NCBI GenBank assembly: GCA_038533575.1
Contig: JBCAYL010000002.1
Coordinates: forward strand, 186,001 to 250,000
DNA: 64,000 bases
Direction of reading: 5' to 3'
DNA from: Pseudomonadota bacterium
GTDB taxonomy: Bacteria > Pseudomonadota > Alphaproteobacteria > Rhodobacterales > Rhodobacteraceae
The notes below the pieces were generated by a model. It was given only the letters and a program-made list of their open reading frames with translations. It was not told the DNA's origin and did no database searches. Shown here piece after piece: positions 36,551 to 44,537 of this stretch. The position numbers and the translations under genes are program-made. Positions within the stretch are counted from its first letter, which is position 1, and each line of letters begins with the position of its first letter.

Positions 36551-36582
36551 GGGCCCTCTGAGTGTGCTACTGGAATGACGCA

Positions 36583-36614
36583 GGGGCCGCTTCTCGACCG
36601 TGGGACGCGGCCCC
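36583..36614 (+). terminator. possible stem-loop after the giant gene
   Basis: GGGGCCGC (36583-36590) and GCGGCCCC (36607-36614) form a perfect 8-bp GC-only stem with a 16-base loop, 33 bases after the giant gene stop. There is no T-run, so it is not a classical intrinsic terminator. It could be an attenuator or mRNA-stabilising element between the giant gene and the export genes. Confidence 0.35.
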
Positions 36615-36704
36615 AAGCTTGCGCGGTGAAGCCCACCTATGCTTGCTTAGGCTGTGCGGTATCGATGGGCGCGTTGTCCCCCGGTGGGCAGAGGCGGAGA
36701 GACG

Positions 36705-38579
36705 ATGGAAGGTGAAACCAGGAAAGAGGTCGGGTCTGCACAGGTGCGCACGAGCAGCGTGGCCGTGCTGGATCAATCCCTTTGGTCTCAGTTCCATGAA
36801 GCGGATTCCGCGCAGTCATTCCTGCGTGCTTGGCTCGGTCTGCAGTGTCGCCATCTGTCTGGTGCTATCGCATCCGTAGTGGTCCTCGGGGAGCCCGATG
36901 TAGGTCCCTTCACACCGCTTGCCACATGGCCGCGCGACGATGACGTGTCACCTGATCTCATGCATGCCTGTAACGAAGCCATGGCCAAGCGTCAGAGCGT
37001 CGTCGTCGAGGCGAAGCAGAGTGAGGAGGCGACACTCGCGCTGCCAGTGGAAATGGACGGCAAGATCTACGGAACGGTCGCGGTTACCATTGGGGCCGGT
37101 GGAAACCGTTCGGTTGAGTCGTTGCGCCAGCTGCGCTGGGGCACGGGGTGGCTCGAAGCATTGCTGCGCCGTGACCAGAGCGCGACGGATACCGCGCTCC
37201 GAGAGCGCACGATGGAAGCACTCGATTTCGTCTCGATCGTTCTCGAGAACAAGTCTTTTAGCGATGCGGCCTCGGCGCTGGTCACCGAACTGGCTGGTCG
37301 CCTCGATTGCGGGCAGGTCGCCCTCGGTCTCATGCGGCGCAAGCGCTGCAAGGTGACGGCGATGAGCCATGTCTCGGACTTCAGGGCACGCATGAACCTC
37401 GTGCGCGACCTCGGGCTCGCGATGGACGAGGCGATGGATCAGGAGGACATCGTCCTCTTCCCGCTGCCAGAGACGTGGGATTACCGTGTGACGCGTCACC
37501 ACGAGGAGCTTGCCCGCTCGCACCGGGCGGGATCGGTGCTCACCATTCCGCTCCTCGTGAATGAGACGCCTTTCGGCGCGCTGACCTTCGAGCGGCCCGA
37601 GGGAATGCCCTTCGATGAGAATACTGTCGAGCTCTGCGATGTCGTGGGCAGCATGGTCGCGCCAGTGCTTGCAGAGCGCCGCAAGAATGACCGGTGGTTG
37701 ATCACCAAGGCTGTCATTGCAATGTGGCGTCAGGTGTCGCTGCTTCTTGGGCCGCGCTACCTCGGCCGTAAGCTCGCGACGATCGCCTTCGCGATCCTCG
37801 TGTGGCTCGGGGCGACGACTTACACCGACTTCAAGATCCCAGCGCCTGCCCGGGTGGAAGGCGCTGTGCAGCGGACCATGGTCGCGCCCTTCAATGGCTA
37901 CATCCAGTCGGAGACGGTACGCGCCGGCGCGCGGGTATCGGAGGGAGAGATACTCGCCACGCTCAACGATCAGGACCTGACGCTGGAGCGGCTGCGCTGG
38001 ACGACCGCGCGCAGCCAGCGTGAGATCGAATTCAGCCGAGCGCTCGCCGAAGGGCAGCGCGCCGAGGCAAACATCATCCGCAGCCAGATTGCCCAAGCCG
38101 ATGCGCAGCTCGGTCTCATCGATGCGCAGCTCTCGCGTACGCGTATCGCTGCGCCGTTCGACGGCATCGTCGTGGCCGGGGATCTCAGCCAGTCTGTGGG
38201 CACCGCCGTCGAGCGCGGTCAGGAGCTCTTTCGCATCGCGCCGCTCGACGCGTTTCGCGTGGCGCTCGAGGTCGATGAGGCCGATATCGCGGAGGTCGAA
38301 GCCGGGCAGGAGGGTGAACTGCGTCTCGCTGCCAGCCCGGATCAGTCCCTCGCCTTCAGGGTGACGCAGATCACCCCCGTGGCCGCACAGCAGGACGGAC
38401 GCAATTTCTTCCGCGTGGAAGCATCGCTCGACCCCGCCGCCGACGGCACTCTCGACTGGGTCCGGCCCAGCATGGAAGGGGTTGCCCGCATCGACGTGGA
38501 GGAGCGGCTCCTCGTGGCAGTCTGGACCCGCCACCTGCGCAACTGGCTGCGCCTGATGGCGTGGCGCTTCAGCCCTTGA
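36705..38579 (+). CDS. GAF-GAF-transmembrane-HlyD membrane fusion protein
   Basis: 624 residues. Residues about 30-150 and 165-330 look like two GAF-type sensor domains (LALPVEMDGKIYGTVAV; VLTIPLLVNETPFGALTF). One membrane segment lies at about 357-373 (KLATIAFAILVWLGATT). The rest is an HlyD/RND-adaptor type periplasmic part: half-lipoyl motif VAPFNGYIQSETVRAGARV, a short alpha-hairpin, the second half-lipoyl motif IAAPFDGIVVAGDL, then beta-barrel strands. The ATG at 36705 follows GGCGGAGAG at a good distance, so I prefer it to the in-frame GTG at 36654. The topology places the GAF domains in the cytoplasm and the adaptor in the periplasm. It is the first gene of the five-gene set, nine bases before the next one. 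Linking a cytoplasmic sensor to an export adaptor suggests signal- or substrate-controlled export, which is inferred. Confidence 0.8.
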   Translation: MEGETRKEVGSAQVRTSSVAVLDQSLWSQFHEADSAQSFLRAWLGLQCRHLSGAIASVVVLGEPDVGPFTPLATWPRDDDVSPDLMHACNEAMAKRQSVVVEAKQSEEATLALPVEMDGKIYGTVAVTIGAGGNRSVESLRQLRWGTGWLEALLRRDQSATDTALRERTMEALDFVSIVLENKSFSDAASALVTELAGRLDCGQVALGLMRRKRCKVTAMSHVSDFRARMNLVRDLGLAMDEAMDQEDIVLFPLPETWDYRVTRHHEELARSHRAGSVLTIPLLVNETPFGALTFERPEGMPFDENTVELCDVVGSMVAPVLAERRKNDRWLITKAVIAMWRQVSLLLGPRYLGRKLATIAFAILVWLGATTYTDFKIPAPARVEGAVQRTMVAPFNGYIQSETVRAGARVSEGEILATLNDQDLTLERLRWTTARSQREIEFSRALAEGQRAEANIIRSQIAQADAQLGLIDAQLSRTRIAAPFDGIVVAGDLSQSVGTAVERGQELFRIAPLDAFRVALEVDEADIAEVEAGQEGELRLAASPDQSLAFRVTQITPVAAQQDGRNFFRVEASLDPAADGTLDWVRPSMEGVARIDVEERLLVAVWTRHLRNWLRLMAWRFSP

Positions 38580-38588
38580 TCCCGCGCC

Positions 38589-40739
38589 ATGTCCAAGAGC
38601 TTCCACAGCAGCTACTGGTACCGCGTGAAGGACAAGCGGCCGCGCCTGCGCAGTCACGCCCGTTTTTTCCGGACGGAGTATCGCGGCCAAACCTGGTACG
38701 TGCTTCAGGATCGGAGCTCGGGACGGTTCCACCGCTTCACCGGGGCCAGCTACTTCATCGCGTCGATGCTTGATGGGCAGCGCACCCTCGACGAGATCTG
38801 GCAGACGGCCTGCAGCGCGCTTAACGAAGAGGACGCGCTGACGCAGGATGAAATCCTGCAGCTCCTGAGCCAGCTTCACACGGCCGACGTGCTGCATTCG
38901 GACGAGGCGCCCGACATCGAGGAGATGGTCAAACGCGGCAGGAAACAGCGCTTCAAGAAGCGGATGATGAGCGTGCTCAATCCGCTGGCCTTGCGCATTC
39001 CGATGCTCGACCCCGAAGGCTTCCTCAAGATCACCATGCCGCTGGTGCGCCCTCTTTTCTCCATCTATGGGCTCGTCGCCTATCTGGCGCTGCTCACCTA
39101 TGGCAGCACGCTGGCGGTGCTGAACTGGGACGGGCTGACGGAGAATGTGCTCGACCGGGTTCTGAGCACCGAGAGCCTCATGCTGCTCCTCGTGACGTAC
39201 CCAATTGTGAAGGCGATCCACGAGCTTGGCCACGCTTACGCGATCACACGATGGGGTGGCGAGGTCCACGAGATCGGCATCATGTTCCTCGTTTTCATGC
39301 CGGTGCCCTACGTCGATGCCTCCGACAGCCTGTCTTTCCCGTCCAAGTGGAAGCGGGCCTTCGTTGCCTCGGCAGGCATCCTCGTGGAGCTCGGCCTTGC
39401 CGCTGCGGCCATGGTCGTCTGGGTGAATGCAGAGCCCGGCCTCGTACGCGCTTTCGCGTTCAACACGATGCTGATTGGCGGCCTGTCGACGCTATTTTTC
39501 AACGGCAATCCGCTCCTGCGCTTCGACGGGTACTTCGTGCTCAGCGACCTTCTGGAGATTCCAAACCTCGGCAACCGGTCGAACCGCTACATCGGCTACC
39601 TCGTCCAAAAGCACATGCTGGGCATCAAGGAGGCCGATAATCCGGCCCATGCGCCAGGCGAGCCGTTTTGGTTCGTCACCTATAGCGTCCTCGCGTTTCT
39701 TTACCGGATCTTCATCACCATCGCGATCGTGCTTCTCGTGTCGTCGAAGTTTTTCTCGCTGGGGATCATTCTGGCGATCTGGTCGCTGGTCCTCATCTTC
39801 GGCGTCCCCATTGCCAAGCAGATCTGGTTTCTTCTTGCCTCGCCCAAGCTCCGGGGGCGCCGCGCGCGCGCCATGGGCGTCGTTCTTGGGTCGCTCGGCG
39901 CGATCGTAGGCGCGCTGCTCTTTGTGCCCTTGCCCTACTCGACCATCGCCGAGGGCGTGGTCTGGGTGCCCGAGCACGGGGCTGTCCACGCCAATGGCGA
40001 CGGTGTGGTGGTCGAGGTGCTGGTGGCGCAGGGCGAGCAGGTGGTTGCGGGTCAGCCACTCGTGCAGCTGGCCGATCCGCTGCTTGCGGCGCGTGTGGCG
40101 CTTCTGGAGGCGACGGTGGCCGAAACGACCCTGCGGCGCGACAGCCTTGCGGTCAGCGATCCGGCGGCGGCGCGTATCGCCGCAAGCGAGCTGGAGCACG
40201 CCATGGCCGACCTCGAGCTTGCCCGCGAACGCGAGACCAACCTGACGGTTCGCGCGACGACGGCAGGCAGCATCGCACTGACCGTGACGTCGGACCTGCC
40301 TGGTCGGTATCTCACCCGCGGCCAATTGTTGGGCTATGTCAGCGCATTCAAGGACCCCGTGATCCGCGCGGTGATCTCCGAAGGGGACGCGGATTTCGTG
40401 AAGCAACGCACCAAGGACATCGACATTCGCTTCATCTCCGCCCCGGCCGAAGCGCACCCGGCCCGGATCATCCGGGAGGTGCCCGCGCTGGAAGCCTCGC
40501 TGCCGAGCCTCGCCCTCGCGACGCAGGGCGGTGGCCGGATCGTCCTCGATCCCAACGATTCGACCAGAAGTCGCACCCTGCAGAATCTGCTGCATCTCGA
40601 CCTTAGGCTCGATGCAGCCCACGAATTCGCAACAATCGGTGAAAGAACCTACGTTCGTTTCTTGCATGACCCGGCCTCGCTGGCCGAGCGCGTGTACCGT
40701 CGCGTGCGTCAGGTGTTTTTGAGCCGCTTCAACATTTAA
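38589..40739 (+). CDS. PqqD-like / site-2-protease-like (M50) / HlyD fusion membrane protein
   Basis: 716 residues. The N-terminus (about 20-110) resembles PqqD-type peptide-binding domains (WYVLQDRSSGRFHRF, LDGQRTLDEIW). A multi-pass membrane part follows (about 155-450), with HELGH at residues 211-215 and the second site-2-protease motif as N305-x-x-P308-x-x-x-F312-D313-G314. The C-terminal part (about 455-700) is a HlyD/biotinyl-lipoyl region (GAVHANGDGVVVEVLVAQG), with a coiled hairpin and a final barrel. All catalytic residues expected of an M50 intramembrane protease are present. The family is found beside export genes and is usually annotated as peptidase M50 or HlyD. Its role here, in binding, cutting or passing the giant substrate, is inferred. 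No strong SD is seen before the ATG, which suggests coupling to the upstream gene. Confidence 0.8.
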   Translation: MSKSFHSSYWYRVKDKRPRLRSHARFFRTEYRGQTWYVLQDRSSGRFHRFTGASYFIASMLDGQRTLDEIWQTACSALNEEDALTQDEILQLLSQLHTADVLHSDEAPDIEEMVKRGRKQRFKKRMMSVLNPLALRIPMLDPEGFLKITMPLVRPLFSIYGLVAYLALLTYGSTLAVLNWDGLTENVLDRVLSTESLMLLLVTYPIVKAIHELGHAYAITRWGGEVHEIGIMFLVFMPVPYVDASDSLSFPSKWKRAFVASAGILVELGLAAAAMVVWVNAEPGLVRAFAFNTMLIGGLSTLFFNGNPLLRFDGYFVLSDLLEIPNLGNRSNRYIGYLVQKHMLGIKEADNPAHAPGEPFWFVTYSVLAFLYRIFITIAIVLLVSSKFFSLGIILAIWSLVLIFGVPIAKQIWFLLASPKLRGRRARAMGVVLGSLGAIVGALLFVPLPYSTIAEGVVWVPEHGAVHANGDGVVVEVLVAQGEQVVAGQPLVQLADPLLAARVALLEATVAETTLRRDSLAVSDPAAARIAASELEHAMADLELARERETNLTVRATTAGSIALTVTSDLPGRYLTRGQLLGYVSAFKDPVIRAVISEGDADFVKQRTKDIDIRFISAPAEAHPARIIREVPALEASLPSLALATQGGGRIVLDPNDSTRSRTLQNLLHLDLRLDAAHEFATIGERTYVRFLHDPASLAERVYRRVRQVFLSRFNI

Positions 40740-40859
40740 ACATAGATTTTAGAGGGCTGATCTGCTGGATTTATCTCGGGGGGCAGGCCGGTTGGCGTAA
40801 TCCTTTGGGGAATTTGACCCACCCGAACCGGAATTTTAACCCGAGCCAAGGAGAATATT

Positions 40860-41666
40860 ATGGCTACGCAGTTGCTATTCTATGAGAAAGCCGTCCCGGT
40901 GAGCGCCAAGAAGCACGCCAAGATGTGTGTGAAGGCGGGCGATAGCTATGCCTTCGCGAGCAAGGTGAACTCGGTCCCGCTGACAGCCTCGGAATTTGCC
41001 GAAGCAGGCGCGGAATATCCCATCGTCTTCGCGGGTGAGGGCGAAAACGTCATCCCCACCGCCATTCTAGGTGTCGCTGGCGAGAAAAACGCATTCGTTT
41101 CAGAAGAGGGCGGCTGGGGTGGCCGCTACATTCCCGCCTTTATCCGCCGCTATCCCTTCGTGTTCAGTCAGCAGACAGCGGACAACCAGCTCGTGCTGCA
41201 CATCGATGAGAGCTTCGAAGGGTGTAACACGAAAGGCCGGGGGGAGCGCCTCTTCGACAGTGACGGCAGCCAGACCCAGTACCTCAAGAATGTCCTCGCA
41301 TTTCTTCAGGATTACCAGGCGCGCTTCAATCGTAGCCAAGCTTTCTGCAAGCGCCTTGTAGAGCTCGAGCTGCTGCGCCCGATGCAGGCCCAGTTCACAT
41401 TGCCAGACGGCGAGCGCCGCTCGCTCACCGGGTTCATGACGGTGGACCGCGACAAGCTGAAGACTCTTGAAGGCGACATGCTGAGCACGCTGATGTCCAC
41501 GGACGAGCTGGAATGCATCTTCCTGCATCTCGCTTCGCTGCGCCATTTCGGACAGGTCGCCGACCGCGCCGCCAATGATGGCGGTGGCAAGCTGACCTTC
41601 CAGTCGTCCAACAGTGGCGGCGAGAAGGCAGACGCCGAAGCCGAAACCGGCAAAGAGGATGCCTGA
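40860..41666 (+). CDS. sapC: SapC family protein
   Basis: 268 residues, close to the usual SapC length. The diagnostic stretches are present: AEYPIVFAGEGENVIPTAILG, WGGRYIPAFIRRYPFVFSQ, and LFDSDGSQTQYLKNVLAFL. A clear AAGGAG ribosome site sits before the ATG, after a 120-base gap from the upstream gene. In Campylobacter fetus, sapC lies with the sapDEF genes that export S-layer proteins, and its biochemical role is unsettled. No signal peptide or membrane segment is visible, so it is probably cytoplasmic. Its place between exporter genes and beside a giant surface protein fits a role in surface-protein export. The C-terminal 30 residues are low-complexity and acidic. Confidence 0.85.
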   Translation: MATQLLFYEKAVPVSAKKHAKMCVKAGDSYAFASKVNSVPLTASEFAEAGAEYPIVFAGEGENVIPTAILGVAGEKNAFVSEEGGWGGRYIPAFIRRYPFVFSQQTADNQLVLHIDESFEGCNTKGRGERLFDSDGSQTQYLKNVLAFLQDYQARFNRSQAFCKRLVELELLRPMQAQFTLPDGERRSLTGFMTVDRDKLKTLEGDMLSTLMSTDELECIFLHLASLRHFGQVADRAANDGGGKLTFQSSNSGGEKADAEAETGKEDA

Positions 41667-43671
41667 CGGCACCAGCCCCTCGAACTTCTTGATCGGGGGG
41701 CACGCCGACGATGCCATGGGGCCGGTTTCGCTTGACGTGTTTCCGGCCCGCAAGGACGAACGCCTCGACAAGATAGATCAGGCCGTACAGATGGCGCTGG
41801 GCGAGATCACCGGGCGCACGACGCTGGTTCAGAGGCTGAGGGCGGACCGGCGGACTCGCAGGGTGATCGCGCGTGAAACGGCGCTCCAAGGGATGGATGA
41901 CGCCGCGCTCCGGCGTCACTTGGACGCCATCCGGACAGATCTGGTGCGCGGCGGGCTCACCGGTGCGCCCCTGTGCGAGACCGTGGCCATCGTGCGTGAT
42001 GTGGCGCGGCGGACACTCGGGCTCAGGCCCCATGATGTGCAGATCCGCGCCGCGCTGATCCTGCTCGACGGTGCCCTTGCCGAGATGGCGACAGGCGAAG
42101 GAAAGAGCCTCGTGGCAGCGATCGCCGCGGCCACGGCGGGGCTGGCCCGTATCTCGACCCATGTGGTGACCGTGAACGATTACCTCGCCGAACGCGACGT
42201 GGAAGAGATGCAGTCCTTTTTCGAGTGGCTGGGGCTACGCGTGGGTTGCATTCGCCACGAGGACGACCCCGCCTCGCGCCGCGAGATCTACGGTCGGGAT
42301 GTTGTCTATGCCTCGAACAAGGAAATCTCCTTCGATTACTTACGTGACACCCTCCGGATGCCTGGCGAGCAGGGCAAGCTGCGCTTCAAGCTGCGGCGCC
42401 TGACAAAGGGTGAAGCCCGCCCGGTAATTCGGGGTCTTCAATTTGCGATCGTGGATGAGGCCGACAGTGTGCTGGTCGATGATGCGCGAACGCCGCTGAT
42501 CCTGTCGCGCGAGACCGATGTCGCCGCTGAAGCGGAGTGGGCTGCGACGGCGTATGGTCTGGCCGACAAGATGTACGAGGGGCTGCATTACGAGCAGAAA
42601 CCTGAGCGCCGGCAGATCGAGCTTACTGACTTCGGCAAGGACCGGCTGGAGGACTACGCCGCGGCCCTCGAGCCACTTTGGCACAACAGGGTGCAGCGCG
42701 AGCAGGCCGTGTGTCAGGCGCTCTCGGCACGGCTCTTCTTCCACCATGGGGACCAGTATGTCCTACAGGAGGGCAAGGTTGTCATTGTCGACGAATACAC
42801 CGGGCGTCTCATGCCCGAACGCTCCTGGAATGATGGCTTGCATCAGCTCGTGGAGATGAAGGAAGGCGTGGAGATCACGCCGCGCAAGCTGTCCATTGCG
42901 CGCACGACCTACCAGAGGTTCTTCCGTCGCTACCTGCGGCTGGCGGGCATGTCCGGGACGGCGCGCGAGCTCCGCGCGGAGATATCCGCGGTCTACCGGA
43001 TGCCGACGCTGCCGCTGGCGACGAGGCTACCCGTGGCTCGACGGAACCTCGGCACGCGGGTATTCGCAAGCGAGCGCCAAAAGTGGTCTGCCGTGATCGA
43101 CCGGGTGATCGAGCTTCGCGATGCTGGCAGGCCTGTGCTGATCGGAACTCGGACGGTGGCGGCATCCCAGGCCTTGCACGCGGCGCTCGAGGCAGCGGAA
43201 ATCCCCCATGTCGTTCTCAACGCGCTCAACGATCATGAAGAGGGCGCGCTCGTTGCCGAGGCCGGTCAGCCCGGCCAAGTAACGGTCGCGACCAACATGG
43301 CCGGGCGCGGTGTTCATATCGGGGTCAGCGAGAATGTTGTGGCAGCAGGCGGTCTCCATGTGATCCTGACGGAGAGGCACGATTCCGCGCGCATCGACCG
43401 GCAGCTGATCGGCCGGACGGCGCGGCAGGGGCAGCCGGGCAGCTATGAGGCGATGCTCGCGCTTGATGATTTCCTTCTGCAGAACGTGCGCGCGCCGCTC
43501 CTGCGGATGTTTGCCGGGTCGAATGGGCCCCTGGGGCGGACGGCGGCACGGCTTCTCTTCCGAAACGGCCAGCGCCGTGCGGAGCGTGCAAACGCGCGCG
43601 CGCGGCGCGCCTTATTCACGCATGACCAGCGCCTGCAGGGCTGGTTGGCTTTCGCGGGTGTCGAAGAATGA
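41659..43671 (+). CDS. SecA-like ATPase lacking the helical wing domain and two-helix finger
   Basis: 670 residues against about 840-900 in housekeeping SecA. NBD1 has the Walker A MATGEGKS (143-150) and Walker B VDEAD (265-269). The preprotein cross-linking domain is compact but normal in size. NBD2 is intact, with TNMAGRG (545-551), GGLHVILTERHDSARIDRQ and GRTARQGQPG. The sequence ends about 60 residues after the LALDDFLLQ strand, inside the first helix of the helical scaffold domain. The helical wing, two-helix finger and C-terminal linker are missing. The ATG at 41659 overlaps the sapC stop (ATGCCTGA), which fits translational coupling; the in-frame ATG at 41716 is an alternative. It is unlikely to replace SecA at SecYEG and is more likely a specialised motor for this cluster. 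Confidence 0.85.
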   Translation: MPDGTSPSNFLIGGHADDAMGPVSLDVFPARKDERLDKIDQAVQMALGEITGRTTLVQRLRADRRTRRVIARETALQGMDDAALRRHLDAIRTDLVRGGLTGAPLCETVAIVRDVARRTLGLRPHDVQIRAALILLDGALAEMATGEGKSLVAAIAAATAGLARISTHVVTVNDYLAERDVEEMQSFFEWLGLRVGCIRHEDDPASRREIYGRDVVYASNKEISFDYLRDTLRMPGEQGKLRFKLRRLTKGEARPVIRGLQFAIVDEADSVLVDDARTPLILSRETDVAAEAEWAATAYGLADKMYEGLHYEQKPERRQIELTDFGKDRLEDYAAALEPLWHNRVQREQAVCQALSARLFFHHGDQYVLQEGKVVIVDEYTGRLMPERSWNDGLHQLVEMKEGVEITPRKLSIARTTYQRFFRRYLRLAGMSGTARELRAEISAVYRMPTLPLATRLPVARRNLGTRVFASERQKWSAVIDRVIELRDAGRPVLIGTRTVAASQALHAALEAAEIPHVVLNALNDHEEGALVAEAGQPGQVTVATNMAGRGVHIGVSENVVAAGGLHVILTERHDSARIDRQLIGRTARQGQPGSYEAMLALDDFLLQNVRAPLLRMFAGSNGPLGRTAARLLFRNGQRRAERANARARRALFTHDQRLQGWLAFAGVEE

Positions 43672-44483
43672 GATGTTCGATGGTCATTGGTCACCTCGTG
43701 GCCGCCACCTTCCTGATGCCGAACCCCGGGCGGGCGGAGATCTTCGATTGCGTGATCGAACCGGCGCTCGTGGTGGAGATCGCCAGCGCATCCGGCGGGC
43801 TGATCCGCGAGCTCAATGTCTCGCGCGGGGATCTCATCAGCCGCGGGCAGGTTCTCGCCCGTCTCGATTCCGGCATCGAACGCACGACGGTCGATCTGAT
43901 GCGCGAGCAGGCTGCGTCGGACGCCGAGATCGAGGCGCAGAGAGCGCGGCTGGAGCTGGCCCGGAGCCGGGCGGAGCGGACGAACAGCCTCGTGGAACGC
44001 AACATCGCTCCGCAGGCGGATCTGGACGAGGCGGAGGCCTCTGTCTCGGTGTCGGAGCGCGAGTTATCCATCGCTGCCATGCGGCAGAGAATTGCCGGTA
44101 TGGAGCTGCGCCGCGCGGAAGAAATCCTGCGCCAGCGGACGGTCGTCAGCCCAATTGATGGCGTGGTCATCGAGCGGCTTCTCTACATCGGCGAGTTCTC
44201 GGATCAGGATCGTCCGGTGGTCCGGATTGCCCAGCTGGACCCCTTGCACGTAGAGGCGTTTCTGCCGATTTCTGTCTTTGCCGGGCTCGAGGAGGGCATG
44301 ACTGCCCTCATTCGCCCGGCGGAGCCCGCCGGTGGAGAATACGAGGCGGAAGTCACGGTAATCGACAAGGTTTTCGACCCGGCGTCGAGCACCTTTGGCC
44401 TGCGCGCGGTGCTTCCGAACCCCGATCTCGCGATCCCGGCCGGCAATCGCTGCACGATCGAGCTGGTTGCGGAAGGTAAGTAG
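43668..44483 (+). CDS. HlyD/RND-type periplasmic adaptor protein
   Basis: 271 residues. The N-terminus (MRCSMVIGHLVAATFLMPNPGRAE) looks like a signal peptide with cleavage after GRA. Next come the first half-lipoyl motif (ASASGGLIRELNVSRGDLI), an alpha-helical hairpin (about 70-140), the second half-lipoyl motif (VVSPIDGVVIERLL), and a barrel with LDPLHVEAFLP. It is short for the family and seems to lack the membrane-proximal domain. It overlaps the SecA-like gene by ATGA, so it belongs to the same operon. An adaptor without a cognate RND pump or ABC transporter here suggests that it completes an envelope-spanning conduit together with the two HlyD fusions upstream. Confidence 0.85.
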   Translation: MRCSMVIGHLVAATFLMPNPGRAEIFDCVIEPALVVEIASASGGLIRELNVSRGDLISRGQVLARLDSGIERTTVDLMREQAASDAEIEAQRARLELARSRAERTNSLVERNIAPQADLDEAEASVSVSERELSIAAMRQRIAGMELRRAEEILRQRTVVSPIDGVVIERLLYIGEFSDQDRPVVRIAQLDPLHVEAFLPISVFAGLEEGMTALIRPAEPAGGEYEAEVTVIDKVFDPASSTFGLRAVLPNPDLAIPAGNRCTIELVAEGK

Positions 44484-44537
44484 TGCTCGCCAAGTCTTGC
44501 TGGTATGGCTGACGCGCATCATCGTTAAGGCCTCGAC

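Noticed and set aside
41659-43671. Annotation as the housekeeping SecA
   Set aside because: Lacks the wing domain, two-helix finger and C-terminal linker, and lies in an operon with adaptor and SapC genes.
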